This document shows positions 51,136 to 60,268 of a stretch of DNA of 64,000 nt, in pieces. The notes beneath the pieces were generated by a model that did no database searches, was not told the origin of the DNA, and saw only the letters and a program-made list of their open reading frames with translations. The stretch lies in NCBI GenBank assembly GCA_945860535.1, contig CAMAQN010000002.1:1-64000 (forward strand), given 5' to 3'. This stretch comes from Auritidibacter sp. Marseille-P8566 (GTDB lineage: Bacteria > Actinomycetota > Actinomycetes > Actinomycetales > Microbacteriaceae). Each line of letters opens with the position of its first letter. Position 1 is the stretch's first letter. The position numbers were made by a program, and so were the translations under genes.

Positions 51136-51596
51136 ACGGCCCTAGGAAGCGCTATCGCGTATTCCGCGACCTTTCTATAGGGCTCGACTAAATCAAGCCA
51201 AGGGACGCCAGTCAGTCGCCTAAAGCCTCGGGAGAAGTCAGAAAGGTTTCCCCGGGTCTCCAAAATTAGTTGCTCTAACTGTCCGACCCGCAAGACAACC
51301 TCGCCGGCCTGATCAAACTCGTTTCTGCAAATTCCTAATGATGGGTGATGCAGATACCGCTCCGAGTAATCGCCATAGGAATTCAGCTCAAATGTGGCCT
51401 TGGTTTTTGCGAGCAGAGAAACCAGCTGCGGTATTCGCTCATCGGGCAGGTCGGCCTGGCTGCGAAGTTGAACCGTATTCACTTCTAGCGGTTGGCCGTA
51501 GAAGGATCCGGGTAGGCCAAACTCGGCCAAAATGCTATTGATTTGGCCCATCGCTTCGACGGGTGCGCTAAACACCCATAAATCGACGTTTGGCAA
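51132..51596 (-). CDS. DUF3145 family protein
   Basis: GSFYGQPLEVNTVQLRSQADLP...FELNSYGDYSERYLHHPSLGICRNEFDQAGEVVLRVGQLEQLI...RLTGVPWLDLVEPYR. Confidence 0.88.
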   Translation of the reverse strand: MPNVDLWVFSAPVEAMGQINSILAEFGLPGSFYGQPLEVNTVQLRSQADLPDERIPQLVSLLAKTKATFELNSYGDYSERYLHHPSLGICRNEFDQAGEVVLRVGQLEQLILETRGNLSDFSRGFRRLTGVPWLDLVEPYRKVAEYAIALPRAV

Positions 51597-51709
51597 TTTC
51601 CTCCGATCCAGATCCGTCTTCCCCTACGTTCTGAACCGATTTAGGAACGATAAACCCAAAGTCTGAGAGTTGTCAAACAATCTGCGCCATCTCTCCTAGG
51701 ATTTCACCG

Positions 51710-52303
51710 ATGAGCAAACTATATTTCCGCTTCGGGGCGATGAACTCGGGCAAGAGCACTTCGCTACTCCAAGCAGCATTCAACTATGAGGAGCGCTCTC
51801 AGCACGTCTTGCTCACCAAGCCTGCCATCGACTCCAAGGGTGATCGCAGCATCGTCTCGCGCCTAGGTGTAACACGCCAGGTTGACTTTCTAGTGGAGCC
51901 TAGGCAAAACCTCCGCACGCTATTCGCTGATCACGTGAAAGCTTTCAAGAAAGAGAGCGGCGAATCAATTGCTTGCCTGCTTATTGACGAAGCGCAGTTC
52001 TTGACACGCGAGCAGGTTGATCAGTGCTTGGAGATTGCAGTTCTCGACGGTGTCCCAGTTTTGGCATATGGAATCCGCACAGATTTCAGAACCACTGCCT
52101 TCCCTGGTTCTATGAGGCTTTTGGAGATTGCGCACTCTCTCGAGGAGCTTAAGACGATTTGCCGTTGCGGTCGAAAAGCGATGTTCAACGCGCGATTGCT
52201 CAATGGTGAATTCACTTTCGATGGAGATCAGGTCGCGATTGACGGCGATAAGGTCTCATACGAATCGCTTTGCGCGAGCTGCTACTTAGAAAAGCGTAAG
52301 TAA
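51710..52303 (+). CDS. tdk: Thymidine kinase
   Basis: LYFRFGAMNSGKSTSLLQAAFNYEER, CLLIDEAQFLTREQVDQCLEIAVLDGVPVLAYGIRTDFRTTAFPGSMRLLEIA, ICRCGRKAMFNAR. Confidence 0.95.
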   Translation: MSKLYFRFGAMNSGKSTSLLQAAFNYEERSQHVLLTKPAIDSKGDRSIVSRLGVTRQVDFLVEPRQNLRTLFADHVKAFKKESGESIACLLIDEAQFLTREQVDQCLEIAVLDGVPVLAYGIRTDFRTTAFPGSMRLLEIAHSLEELKTICRCGRKAMFNARLLNGEFTFDGDQVAIDGDKVSYESLCASCYLEKRK

Positions 52304-52430
52304 CGAAGGCACACGAACTACTTCCCGATTGATAGCAACATAGTCGATTGAGCCGGAACGGTAATCCAACCAAGTGCCTAAGTGTTTCTGATACCAGCAG
52401 CCTTCGCAAGATCCTTGAAGCGGAGACCCC

Positions 52431-53048
52431 TTACTCCTTGGCTGCAGAGACTCTGTCGAAGATAGCCCGTCCGAGCAAGAACAGTGCAAACAGTCCAATC
52501 GCTATATACGCAACCACATCGATGACTTGGGAGAACTCGTCGGCGGCCGACCAGTTCTCACCCAGCACAAATCCTGCCGTTATCCAAATACTGTTCCAGA
52601 TGCCACTGCCAAGAGTGGTGAAGAGAATGAAAGACCAAAGATTCATTTTGGTCAGGCCAGCCGGGATGCTCACCAAGGAGCGGATGATCGGAATGAGACG
52701 CCCAAAGAAAACCAAGGCCTTGCCGTAGCGAGCGAACCAATGCAAGGTCTTGTGAATGTCTGTCTCTTTGAGACCGACAAACTTTCCAAACCTGCGAGTC
52801 AAGCTAAAGACGCGGTCTTCCCCTATGGCCTTTGCGATTGAATATAGAAAAAGAGCACCTAGCACCGAGGCAAGGGTGGTGACGGAAATCGCTCCCTCAA
52901 TCAAGAAGCGACCCTCTGAAACATTGAATCCAGTCAGCAACAGCACTAGCTCGGATGGGATTGGGACCACAATCACTTCGATCGCGATCAAAAGCGCAGC
53001 TCCCCAAAGGCCCATCGAACCGATGATGCCGACGGCAAATTCAACCAA
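52431..53048 (-). CDS. DedA family membrane protein
   Basis: EVIVVPIPSELVLLLTGF...ALFLYSIAKAIGEDRVFSLTRRFGKFVGLKETDIHKTLHWFARYGKALVFFGRLIPIIRSLVSIPAGLTKMNLWSFILFTTLGSGIWNSIWITAGF. Confidence 0.93.
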   Translation of the reverse strand: MVEFAVGIIGSMGLWGAALLIAIEVIVVPIPSELVLLLTGFNVSEGRFLIEGAISVTTLASVLGALFLYSIAKAIGEDRVFSLTRRFGKFVGLKETDIHKTLHWFARYGKALVFFGRLIPIIRSLVSIPAGLTKMNLWSFILFTTLGSGIWNSIWITAGFVLGENWSAADEFSQVIDVVAYIAIGLFALFLLGRAIFDRVSAAKE

Positions 53049-53072
53049 GTAACACCCCTTATCGATGTTTGG

Positions 53073-53146
53073 TGGGGCGTGCGGGACTTGAACCCGCGAC
53101 CGACGGATTATGAGTCCGCTGCTCTAACCGGCTGAGCTAACGCCCC
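53073..53146 (-). tRNA. tRNA with CAT anticodon (Met, or Ile2)
   Basis: Reverse complement GGGGCGTTAGCTCAGCCGGTTAGAGCAGCGGACTCATAATCCGTCGGTCGCGGGTTCAAGTCCCGCACGCCCCA; anticodon loop CTCATAA. Confidence 0.92.
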
Positions 53147-53167
53147 ATGCGATGTTAGTAAGTCTAA

Positions 53168-54589
53168 CTATTTACGCTTGCGTTTGATTCGTTTAGCAGC
53201 TTCGCTGATCTGCTCTTTTAGTTCGTCCTTGAAGTCACTCAGCTGGTCGCTAACTTCTTCGCGAACTTCGTTCAGCTTTTCCAAAGCGTCCTGGGAGATG
53301 TCTTCTGCTCGGCGACCAAGATCAACAGCGCCGCGACGCCAGCTCTCTAACCGTGAGCTAATCGCCTCATTGAGCTTCCCAATCGGCTGCATGTAGTCCG
53401 GAGAATTGTCATCCGTGGTCGAACTCTCATCACGAATGCCCACGTAGAGGTTCTCGAAGATTCGAATAGTTCTCTCGATGTCGTGTGACTGAATCAAGTG
53501 CAGGCTGTTTTCGCTCAGCCGATTAAGTTCCTGCCGGTCAGCATTGAGAATCCTCCTGAGGCGCTCTGCTAACGCGTCTGCATCGTCTGGAGGGAACAAA
53601 TAACCGTTGTCACCATCGTGAACTAGGTGAGGAAGCGCCATTGCATCAGCAGCGATTACTGGGCGACCTGACGCCATCGCCTCCATGGTTGCAATTGACT
53701 GAAGTTCTGCAATGGAAGGCATAACGAAGGCGGTGCAGCGCTCATAAGCCTTTGGCAATTCTTGATCTGTAATGTGGCCGGTAAAGATTACGCGATCGGC
53801 AATCTCGAGCTCATCCGCTAGTCTCGCAAGATTCTCTCGCTCTCCCCCATCGCCAACCAGTTCAACAATGACGTTTGGATGATCGGAGAGCTTAGCGACA
53901 GCCTGCAGTAGGACATGAATGCGCTTCTCGTCATCCAGGCGACCTAGGAAAAGAAAACGTGGATTCTTGTTGCTTGTTGGAGTCTCATTCGCGAATCTGG
54001 AGGCGTCAATGCCACAGCTAATAGCAAGCACGCCAGATACGCCAGCGGCATTCTCCAAAAGCTCTGCGGCTCGCCTGGTAGGGGTGGTGAGGGCATCCAT
54101 CTTTCTCAAAATGCGACCTGCATCTGCCCAGGTGATTCGCATTGCTGCCTTGTGGGTAAACTTTGGCAACAAGGAATACTTGATTAGGTTCTCAGGCATG
54201 ACGTGGTTTGTTGCGATCATTCTCAATCCCGAACCCTTGGCAGCTTGAACAGCAAAGCGCCCCATCAGAAGGTGAGACTGAATGTGAAGAGCATCTGGCT
54301 TCACCTCGCGAAGAATCCTTCGGATTTGCGAGGTTAGTCCGATTGGTTGGGTCCAGCGCAAGGTCTTGTGCTGCGGAACTCTGTGGCTTTTCATACGGTG
54401 AACCATCATGCGTGAGCCATCATGAGTCTCAATGCGAGAACCGTGGGTTGAGTCTGTGCTGGCGGCAATAATGTGGACTTCGTGCCCGTGCCTCGCAAGA
54501 CCAGCTGCGAGTCGTTCTGCGAACCTCGCCGCGCCATTAATGTCTGGAGCGAAGGTGTCACAAGCCATGACTACCTTGAGTTTTTCCAA
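53168..54589 (-). CDS. GT4-family glycosyltransferase
   Basis: VVMACDTFAPDINGAARFAERLAAGLARHGHEVHIIAAST...NPRFLFLGRLDDEKRIHVLLQAVAKL...FVMPSIAELQSIATMEAMASGRPVIAADAMALPHLV; charged C-terminal coiled coil. Confidence 0.88.
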   Translation of the reverse strand: MEKLKVVMACDTFAPDINGAARFAERLAAGLARHGHEVHIIAASTDSTHGSRIETHDGSRMMVHRMKSHRVPQHKTLRWTQPIGLTSQIRRILREVKPDALHIQSHLLMGRFAVQAAKGSGLRMIATNHVMPENLIKYSLLPKFTHKAAMRITWADAGRILRKMDALTTPTRRAAELLENAAGVSGVLAISCGIDASRFANETPTSNKNPRFLFLGRLDDEKRIHVLLQAVAKLSDHPNVIVELVGDGGERENLARLADELEIADRVIFTGHITDQELPKAYERCTAFVMPSIAELQSIATMEAMASGRPVIAADAMALPHLVHDGDNGYLFPPDDADALAERLRRILNADRQELNRLSENSLHLIQSHDIERTIRIFENLYVGIRDESSTTDDNSPDYMQPIGKLNEAISSRLESWRRGAVDLGRRAEDISQDALEKLNEVREEVSDQLSDFKDELKEQISEAAKRIKRKRK

Positions 54590-54600
54590 CGCTAAACCTC

Positions 54601-55488
54601 TTATTTTTTGCTTAGTTGCGGGTGAACTTTAGCAAGTATTAAAACACCCAAAACGGCAACTAATCCCGATACACCGAACCCTAGCACCTGGCCGGCGGCC
54701 GCGCTTGATGCCTCTCCCAAGATCACAATCGCGATACCGACTGCAACCGCAGGGTCAATCACAGTAAGCCCAGCAATGACCAGATCAGGAGGTCCAGCAG
54801 CGTAAGCGTTTTGCACGAACCAACCGCCCAATACCGCTGCTGCCAATAGCGCTAACGTGGCCAAAAGCGTCAACCAGTTGATATCTCCCTGGATGATTCG
54901 CTGAATGACAACCTTGGCCAAAGAAGCCACAAACCCGTAAAGAACTCCAGCGCCAAAGATGTACTGCAGTGGGCCTACTCGGCCTTTCGAGGTAGCGAAC
55001 AAAACTCCGAACACTGCAACCACCGCTATCAATACACCGACCACCTGCAGCAGCATGCCGTCATCAAGTTTTACCTGAGTTGCACTCGTTGCGGTGAATA
55101 GCACGAAACCTGAGATTCCCAGCATCGTGATTGCGATTGCACCAAAAGTCTTAGGGTCGAGCTTGATCTTGTGGATTCGGGCATTGAGGATGCTGGTGAT
55201 AATCAAAGCAATCGCGCCGATTGGCTGCACCACAATCAGAGGTGCCAGGGCAAGTGCAGATAGCTGGGAAACAATTGCCAGCCCCATAAAAATTGTCCCT
55301 GCAAGCCATCTTGGGCGACGCAAGAGGTCCAAAACCTGCCGGATGTGGAGTGACTTGAGCTTGAGCTGAGTAGGAGCGTGATGTTGGGTTACAGCGTCGT
55401 TTTGAAACTGTGCACCAAGTGCCAAAAAGATTGCCCCGATAACGGCCAAGACGATGGCTATGGGGCGGGCAAGCTCTGGTTCAAACAA
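54601..55488 (-). CDS. DMT-superfamily transporter (NIPA-like/EamA)
   Basis: AIVLAVIGAIFLALGAQFQNDAV...WLAGTIFMGLAIVSQLSALALAPLIVVQPIGAIALIITSILNARI; polytopic hydrophobic pattern typical of actinobacterial DMT permeases. Confidence 0.8.
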   Translation of the reverse strand: MFEPELARPIAIVLAVIGAIFLALGAQFQNDAVTQHHAPTQLKLKSLHIRQVLDLLRRPRWLAGTIFMGLAIVSQLSALALAPLIVVQPIGAIALIITSILNARIHKIKLDPKTFGAIAITMLGISGFVLFTATSATQVKLDDGMLLQVVGVLIAVVAVFGVLFATSKGRVGPLQYIFGAGVLYGFVASLAKVVIQRIIQGDINWLTLLATLALLAAAVLGGWFVQNAYAAGPPDLVIAGLTVIDPAVAVGIAIVILGEASSAAAGQVLGFGVSGLVAVLGVLILAKVHPQLSKK

Positions 55489-55563
55489 CTGCTCTCCTAA
55501 TCTAAAGTGCAGCTATGACAGCCTAAAGCAACAAGTTGTGTATTCCTTGGGTAACCTAAATGC

Positions 55564-56127
55564 GTGTCCATACGCCCAATAGTCATAACCGGTGAACCAG
55601 TGCTTCACGCTCGCGCTCAGGAAGTCACTGAGATCACTGAGGACATCAAACAGCTGGTTGCCGACATGTATGAAACCATGGCACTTGCGCCAGGTGTAGG
55701 GCTTGCGGCCACCCAGGTTGGCGTGGGATTAAGAATCTTTGTTTATGACTGGCACGATGGCGAAAATCAATACCGCGGTGAGGCAATCAACCCAAGTTTG
55801 GAGCTCTCGGCAATCAGCGATGAGTGGCCTGACGAAGACACTGAGTCTGAAGGATGTCTTTCAATCCCAGGTGAGCGTTACCCCGTAAAGCGAGCTGACA
55901 GAGCCACTCTGCGAGCCACCAATCTTGCAGGCGTTGAGTTCACTGTGGAGGCCACAGGTTGGTTAGCCCGAATCTTCCAACACGAATTCGATCACCTAGA
56001 CGGCCTGCTTTACGCCGACCGGCTGCTAAAACCATACCAACGCGAAATCAAGAAGGTAATCAAATACGAAGGTTGGGGAGTTCCTGGAGAGAGTTGGACT
56101 CCTGGAGTTGACTATCTAGAGCCCTAG
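55564..56127 (+). CDS. def: Peptide deformylase
   Basis: GVGLAATQVGVGLRIFVYDW, SEGCLSIPGERYPVKRADR, ARIFQHEFDHLDGLLYADRL; GTG start. Confidence 0.95.
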   Translation: MSIRPIVITGEPVLHARAQEVTEITEDIKQLVADMYETMALAPGVGLAATQVGVGLRIFVYDWHDGENQYRGEAINPSLELSAISDEWPDEDTESEGCLSIPGERYPVKRADRATLRATNLAGVEFTVEATGWLARIFQHEFDHLDGLLYADRLLKPYQREIKKVIKYEGWGVPGESWTPGVDYLEP

Positions 56128-56415
56128 GAGCCTCAAGCCGGCCGCAGTTGCTGCCGCGGCAATAACCACGACTATGTAGGGCACTCTTAGAGCAAAGAGA
56201 ATTGCAGCAACCCCCAAAGCTGGCACCCGAGCATCGAATTCGACTTGATTACCGGTGACCAGGGTTTGAACCGCAACTAAAGCAGTCAACAGAACAACCG
56301 TCACGCGCTCGCTGAATGCTCTAATGCCATCGGTGATGCACTTTTGAGGAATCAAGTAGCCAAGCATTTTCCAACTGAACACTGCCAATGATGCGATTAT
56401 GACGGTCAGGGTCAC
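56116..56415 (-). CDS. azlD: AzlD-family branched-chain amino acid exporter subunit
   Basis: Short polytopic protein; ATGA overlap with upstream azlC-like gene; IRAFSERVTVVLLTALVAVQTLV. Confidence 0.8.
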   Translation of the reverse strand: MTLTVIIASLAVFSWKMLGYLIPQKCITDGIRAFSERVTVVLLTALVAVQTLVTGNQVEFDARVPALGVAAILFALRVPYIVVVIAAAATAAGLRLLGL

Positions 56416-57050
56416 TTGGACCTCCCTGGAACAAGTGCCACAAGAACCGTTAGCAATACCGGTGCACCGGCTGGCAGGAAGAGTGAGCCAACGACAGAAA
56501 CCAAGGCTGCCGACAAAGCCAAAAATTTATTGTCCTTAAGTCTTGGCCAGACTAAACCTAAAAACGCCGCGGCAGCGGCTGCATCAAGTCCCCAAGTCTC
56601 CGCTGACCCCAAGAAGTCACCGGCCAGGGCTCCCAACAAAGTCGCAAGATTCCAGAATACGAAAACTGCGATACCGGTGGCCCAGAAGCCATAACGCTGA
56701 GACTTGAGGTCCGACTGAGCCGCGGAAACGCCATTTGATTCGTCAATGCTGAGTTGGGCTGCAATGATTTTCTTGAAACCTTTTGGCGCTAGGACGTCAT
56801 TGAGCCTCATGGCGTAAAAGCCATTTCTGACCCCAAGTAGCCAGGAAGATGTGATTGCTGAAATCGGAGCACCGCCGCCGGCTAAGACGCCAATGAAGGC
56901 AAATTGACTACCACCGGAAAACATCAAGATGCTCAAAAGCATGATTGAAAGAAGGTCTAGGCCAGCTACAGCAGCGAGAGCACCAAAGGAAATTCCATAG
57001 AGACCAGTGGCAAGGCCAACTGAGATTGAGGTGGAAAGAACTCGCTTCAT
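56412..57050 (-). CDS. azlC: AzlC-family branched-chain amino acid exporter subunit
   Basis: GLYGISFGALAAVAGLDLLSIMLLSILMFSGGSQFAFIGVLAGGGAPISAITSSWLLGVRNGFYAMRL. Start at ATG 57050; the longer ORF runs into tRNA-Asn. Confidence 0.85.
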   Translation of the reverse strand: MKRVLSTSISVGLATGLYGISFGALAAVAGLDLLSIMLLSILMFSGGSQFAFIGVLAGGGAPISAITSSWLLGVRNGFYAMRLNDVLAPKGFKKIIAAQLSIDESNGVSAAQSDLKSQRYGFWATGIAVFVFWNLATLLGALAGDFLGSAETWGLDAAAAAAFLGLVWPRLKDNKFLALSAALVSVVGSLFLPAGAPVLLTVLVALVPGRSK

Positions 57051-57065
57051 ACGATTCCTAAAAAT

Positions 57066-57141
57066 TGGCTCCCCGGCTTGGACTCGAACCAAGAACCTAT
57101 CGGTTAACAGCCGATTGCTCTGCCAATTGAGCTACCGAGGA
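57066..57141 (-). tRNA. tRNA-Asn (anticodon GTT)
   Basis: Reverse complement TCCTCGGTAGCTCAATTGGCAGAGCAATCGGCTGTTAACCGATAGGTTCTTGGTTCGAGTCCAAGCCGGGGAGCCA; CCA encoded. Confidence 0.95.
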
Positions 57142-57181
57142 TTAGCGTCCTAGGACGCCTGTGAAACTTTAGCAGAAAAAA

Positions 57182-58999
57182 CTATGACATGTAAGTTCTG
57201 CGTTCGGCCTCTAGTTCAACTAATTGCCGCTGCACCTGAGAGTAAGCCTCTGCCTGAGTTGCCATGTCAATGCGCTTGAGTGCTGCCAAAAGGTCGTTCT
57301 TCTCACGAGCCAATGCTTGGAGCATTGCGCCGTTTACAACGCCTCTGCAGTACTTCTCTAAATCTGCATCGTTGGCTGCAGGAAGCTCTGCCAAAGCCAA
57401 AGCGCGCAGAAGGTCTAACTGCTCACCAGATAGTTCGTTCGCGAGTTGGTTTACCCAATCACTTGATCCAAGCTCACTAGAAATCCGACTTGCGGCTTCT
57501 CCCACGCCAGCCAATTCTGTTTGCGTAAAACCAGCCCCGACAATTCTGGTGACTCGCTCTGCGCTGAAGGACTGCGGACGTTGCACTAGGACTTCTAGAA
57601 CCTGACGCTCAAACTTGGTGGCTGGGGTTTGCTCAACTGGCTTTGGAGCACTGGTTCGAATCTGCTCAACCCGCTGACCAACCTGCTGCCTGCCAACCTG
57701 GGCAATCAGTTGCGAAACTTCAGAGATCTCAAGCGATACCCAATCCGCCAATTGCCTGGTGTAACCAGCTCGCAATGCAGGGTCAACAATCTCTGCCACC
57801 ACCGGTGCTGCTGCCCTAGCTGCTGCGGCTCGAGAGTCAAGGTCATTGAGCGAGAATTTCCCGATTCGATGACGAATCACGAACTCAAATAGTGGCTTTC
57901 GAGCCTCAAGCATTTGCCCGATTGCACCATCGCCCCGCTGCTGTCGAAGATCAGATGGGTCTAAGCCCTCAGGACCGGACGCAACAAAAGTGAGAGCGTT
58001 GAACTTGGAGGTATCGCCATAGACCCTAAGCGCTGCCTTCTCCCCCGCGGCATCCGGGTCAAAGGTAAAGACCACCGAAGCTGGATCCTCGGATGTGCCA
58101 AAAAGGCGGTTGATTAGCTTGATGTGATCCTCACCAAAAGCTGTGCCACAGGTGGCAACGGCATTGGGGAATCCTGCCAGGTGACATGCCATCACATCGG
58201 TATAGCCCTCAACCACAATGATCTCTTTGCGCTTGATGATCTCTTTGCGGGCAAGATCAAGACCGTAGAGCACCGATCCCTTGTGGTAGATCGGAGTCTC
58301 AGGAGTGTTTAGGTACTTTGGTCCCTGGTCGTCCTCATAAAGCTTGCGTGCACCAAAGCCCAAAACTTGCGAGTTTGAGTCTCGGATGGGCCAAAGCACT
58401 CGGCCGCGGAATCGGTCGTAGCCACCCTTGTCGCTTGCCATAGCAAGACCGGCAGTAATCGCCTCTTCGAGCGTGAAACCCTTTACCTTGAGGTGATCAA
58501 GTAATCCCTGCCAACCCTTTGGTGCGTAACCGATACCAAACTGAGCAATCGCTTTTTGATCAAACCCTCTCGAGGCTAGAAATTTGACCGCGGTTTCGCC
58601 CTCGCTGGATTGCAACTGCTCGCTAAAGAAGTTGCTCGCCTCTTGATTGGCAGCCAAAAGCCTTGCTCGACCGCTGGATTCTTGAGAGCTGCCCTCATCG
58701 TAGGTGAGCTGAAATCCAGACTTCTCAGCAAGCTTCTCGATGGCCTCGGTGAACCCTACGTGCTCAATCTCCTGGATGAACTTATAGACATCGCCACCAG
58801 CACCGCAACCGAAGCAATGGTAGAAAGCTGGCGCAGATCGAACGTTGAAACTTGGGCTCTTCTCAGAGTGAAAAGGGCATAGACCCTTGAAAGAACCTGC
58901 ACTGGCCGGCTTTAGCGAGACGTAACCGGCGACCACCTCAACGATGTCGAGTTTGGCTTTTAGCTCTTCAACATCACTCTGTCTTACCCGGCCGGCCAT
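57182..58999 (-). CDS. dnaG: DNA primase
   Basis: VVAGYVSLKPASAGSFKGLCPFHSEKSPSFNVRSAPAFYHCFGCGAGGDVYKFIQ (CHC2 zinc finger), IIVVEGYTDVMACHLAGFPNAVATCGTA (TOPRIM). Confidence 0.96.
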   Translation of the reverse strand: MAGRVRQSDVEELKAKLDIVEVVAGYVSLKPASAGSFKGLCPFHSEKSPSFNVRSAPAFYHCFGCGAGGDVYKFIQEIEHVGFTEAIEKLAEKSGFQLTYDEGSSQESSGRARLLAANQEASNFFSEQLQSSEGETAVKFLASRGFDQKAIAQFGIGYAPKGWQGLLDHLKVKGFTLEEAITAGLAMASDKGGYDRFRGRVLWPIRDSNSQVLGFGARKLYEDDQGPKYLNTPETPIYHKGSVLYGLDLARKEIIKRKEIIVVEGYTDVMACHLAGFPNAVATCGTAFGEDHIKLINRLFGTSEDPASVVFTFDPDAAGEKAALRVYGDTSKFNALTFVASGPEGLDPSDLRQQRGDGAIGQMLEARKPLFEFVIRHRIGKFSLNDLDSRAAAARAAAPVVAEIVDPALRAGYTRQLADWVSLEISEVSQLIAQVGRQQVGQRVEQIRTSAPKPVEQTPATKFERQVLEVLVQRPQSFSAERVTRIVGAGFTQTELAGVGEAASRISSELGSSDWVNQLANELSGEQLDLLRALALAELPAANDADLEKYCRGVVNGAMLQALAREKNDLLAALKRIDMATQAEAYSQVQRQLVELEAERRTYMS

Positions 59000-59008
59000 A
59001 GTGGAATC

Positions 59009-60268
59009 CTAAGCCGTTAGCTTCTGGTGCAGAGCGATTGCAGCAGGGTCAGTTAGTGACGCCACCTGATCGACTATTACACGCTTGCGAGCCTGGTCGC
59101 TTGATGCTTGAGACCATGCTTCCGCGCTAATCGAGTCAAGGTGCTCTGGAGCGAACGCTAGGAGGCGATACGCCAATTCGATCAGGAGCTCACGCTGGTC
59201 CTCGTAGTAGCCCTGTCGCGAATTATGAGTCATTACCTGAGAGGCAACAATTCCCTTCAATACCGCTATCTCGGATTTCACCTTGGACGGAATTATCACG
59301 CCGGCGCGGTAGCGGGTAAGGCTTGCCTTGGATGCATTCTCCAAAATCGAATCGGTGGTTCTAGAAACAAATGAGCCAATTAGGTCAGATGTGAGGTTCT
59401 TGAGCTGAGCCAGCGCTCTAGGTGAACCGTCAAAGCTGTATAGCCAGTAGTGACTGCCCTGCAGCAGATCGAAAGCTTCCTCCAGCTGAACCTTGTCCAG
59501 CATGCCACCTGACCACTTGCCAACCTCTTCAATTAGCTGGCTTCTAGCATTTAGGTCGGAAATGACTGCGGGATCTATAAATCCTTCGACAATTGCGTCT
59601 TCAAAATCGTGCACCGAGTAAGCAACGTCGTCAGCGAAGTCCATAATCTGAGCTTCCACACACTTAGCTCCCTCAGGAGCTTGATGACGCATCCAGTGAA
59701 AGACCTCTAAATCGTCTTCATATACGCCGAACTTCACCGAGTTGCCAAAGTCCTGCGCCTGCGAAAGCCGCCATGGGTATTTGGTTGCAGCATCTAGCGA
59801 TGCTCTAGTTAGGTTCAAACCTCGCGAGCGACCCTGATCGTCATAAATCTTTGGTTCAAGCCTGGTGAGGATTCGGAAGGTTTGAGCATTGCCCTCAAAA
59901 CCACCAATGTCTGCCGCCCAAAAGTTCAAAGCCGACTCACCGTTGTGACCAAATGGGGGGTGACCTAAATCGTGCGCCAGGCAGGCCATGTCAACTAGAT
60001 CCGGATCGACACCCAATACGGATGCCAGCTCTCGACCTACCTGCGCAACCTCCAGTGAGTGAGTCAGGCGAGTTCTTGCGAAATCACCCGAAGACGGTGA
60101 GAGCACCTGGGTCTTAGCGCTTAGTCGCCTGAATGCGGCTGCGTGTAGAACCCTGGCGCGATCGCGAGCGAACTCGCCTCTGCGCAGCATCGAAGACCTC
60201 GGTTGCGCGATGAAGCGTTCACGGTCGAATTCTTTATAACCGGGTTCGATTGGAGTAACTGGCTTCAA
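59009..60268 (-). CDS. dgt: Deoxyguanosinetriphosphate triphosphohydrolase-like protein
   Basis: FRRLSAKTQVLSPSSGDFARTRLTHSLEVAQVGRELA, CLAHDLGHPPFGHNGESALN, DFADDVAYSVHDFEDAIVEGFI (HD domain). Confidence 0.95.
   Translation of the reverse strand: MKPVTPIEPGYKEFDRERFIAQPRSSMLRRGEFARDRARVLHAAAFRRLSAKTQVLSPSSGDFARTRLTHSLEVAQVGRELASVLGVDPDLVDMACLAHDLGHPPFGHNGESALNFWAADIGGFEGNAQTFRILTRLEPKIYDDQGRSRGLNLTRASLDAATKYPWRLSQAQDFGNSVKFGVYEDDLEVFHWMRHQAPEGAKCVEAQIMDFADDVAYSVHDFEDAIVEGFIDPAVISDLNARSQLIEEVGKWSGGMLDKVQLEEAFDLLQGSHYWLYSFDGSPRALAQLKNLTSDLIGSFVSRTTDSILENASKASLTRYRAGVIIPSKVKSEIAVLKGIVASQVMTHNSRQGYYEDQRELLIELAYRLLAFAPEHLDSISAEAWSQASSDQARKRVIVDQVASLTDPAAIALHQKLTA

Noticed and set aside
57051-57092. 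N-terminal extension of azlC (MVRVQAGEPIFRNR)
   Set aside because: Reads into the tRNA-Asn 3' part; start placed at 57050.
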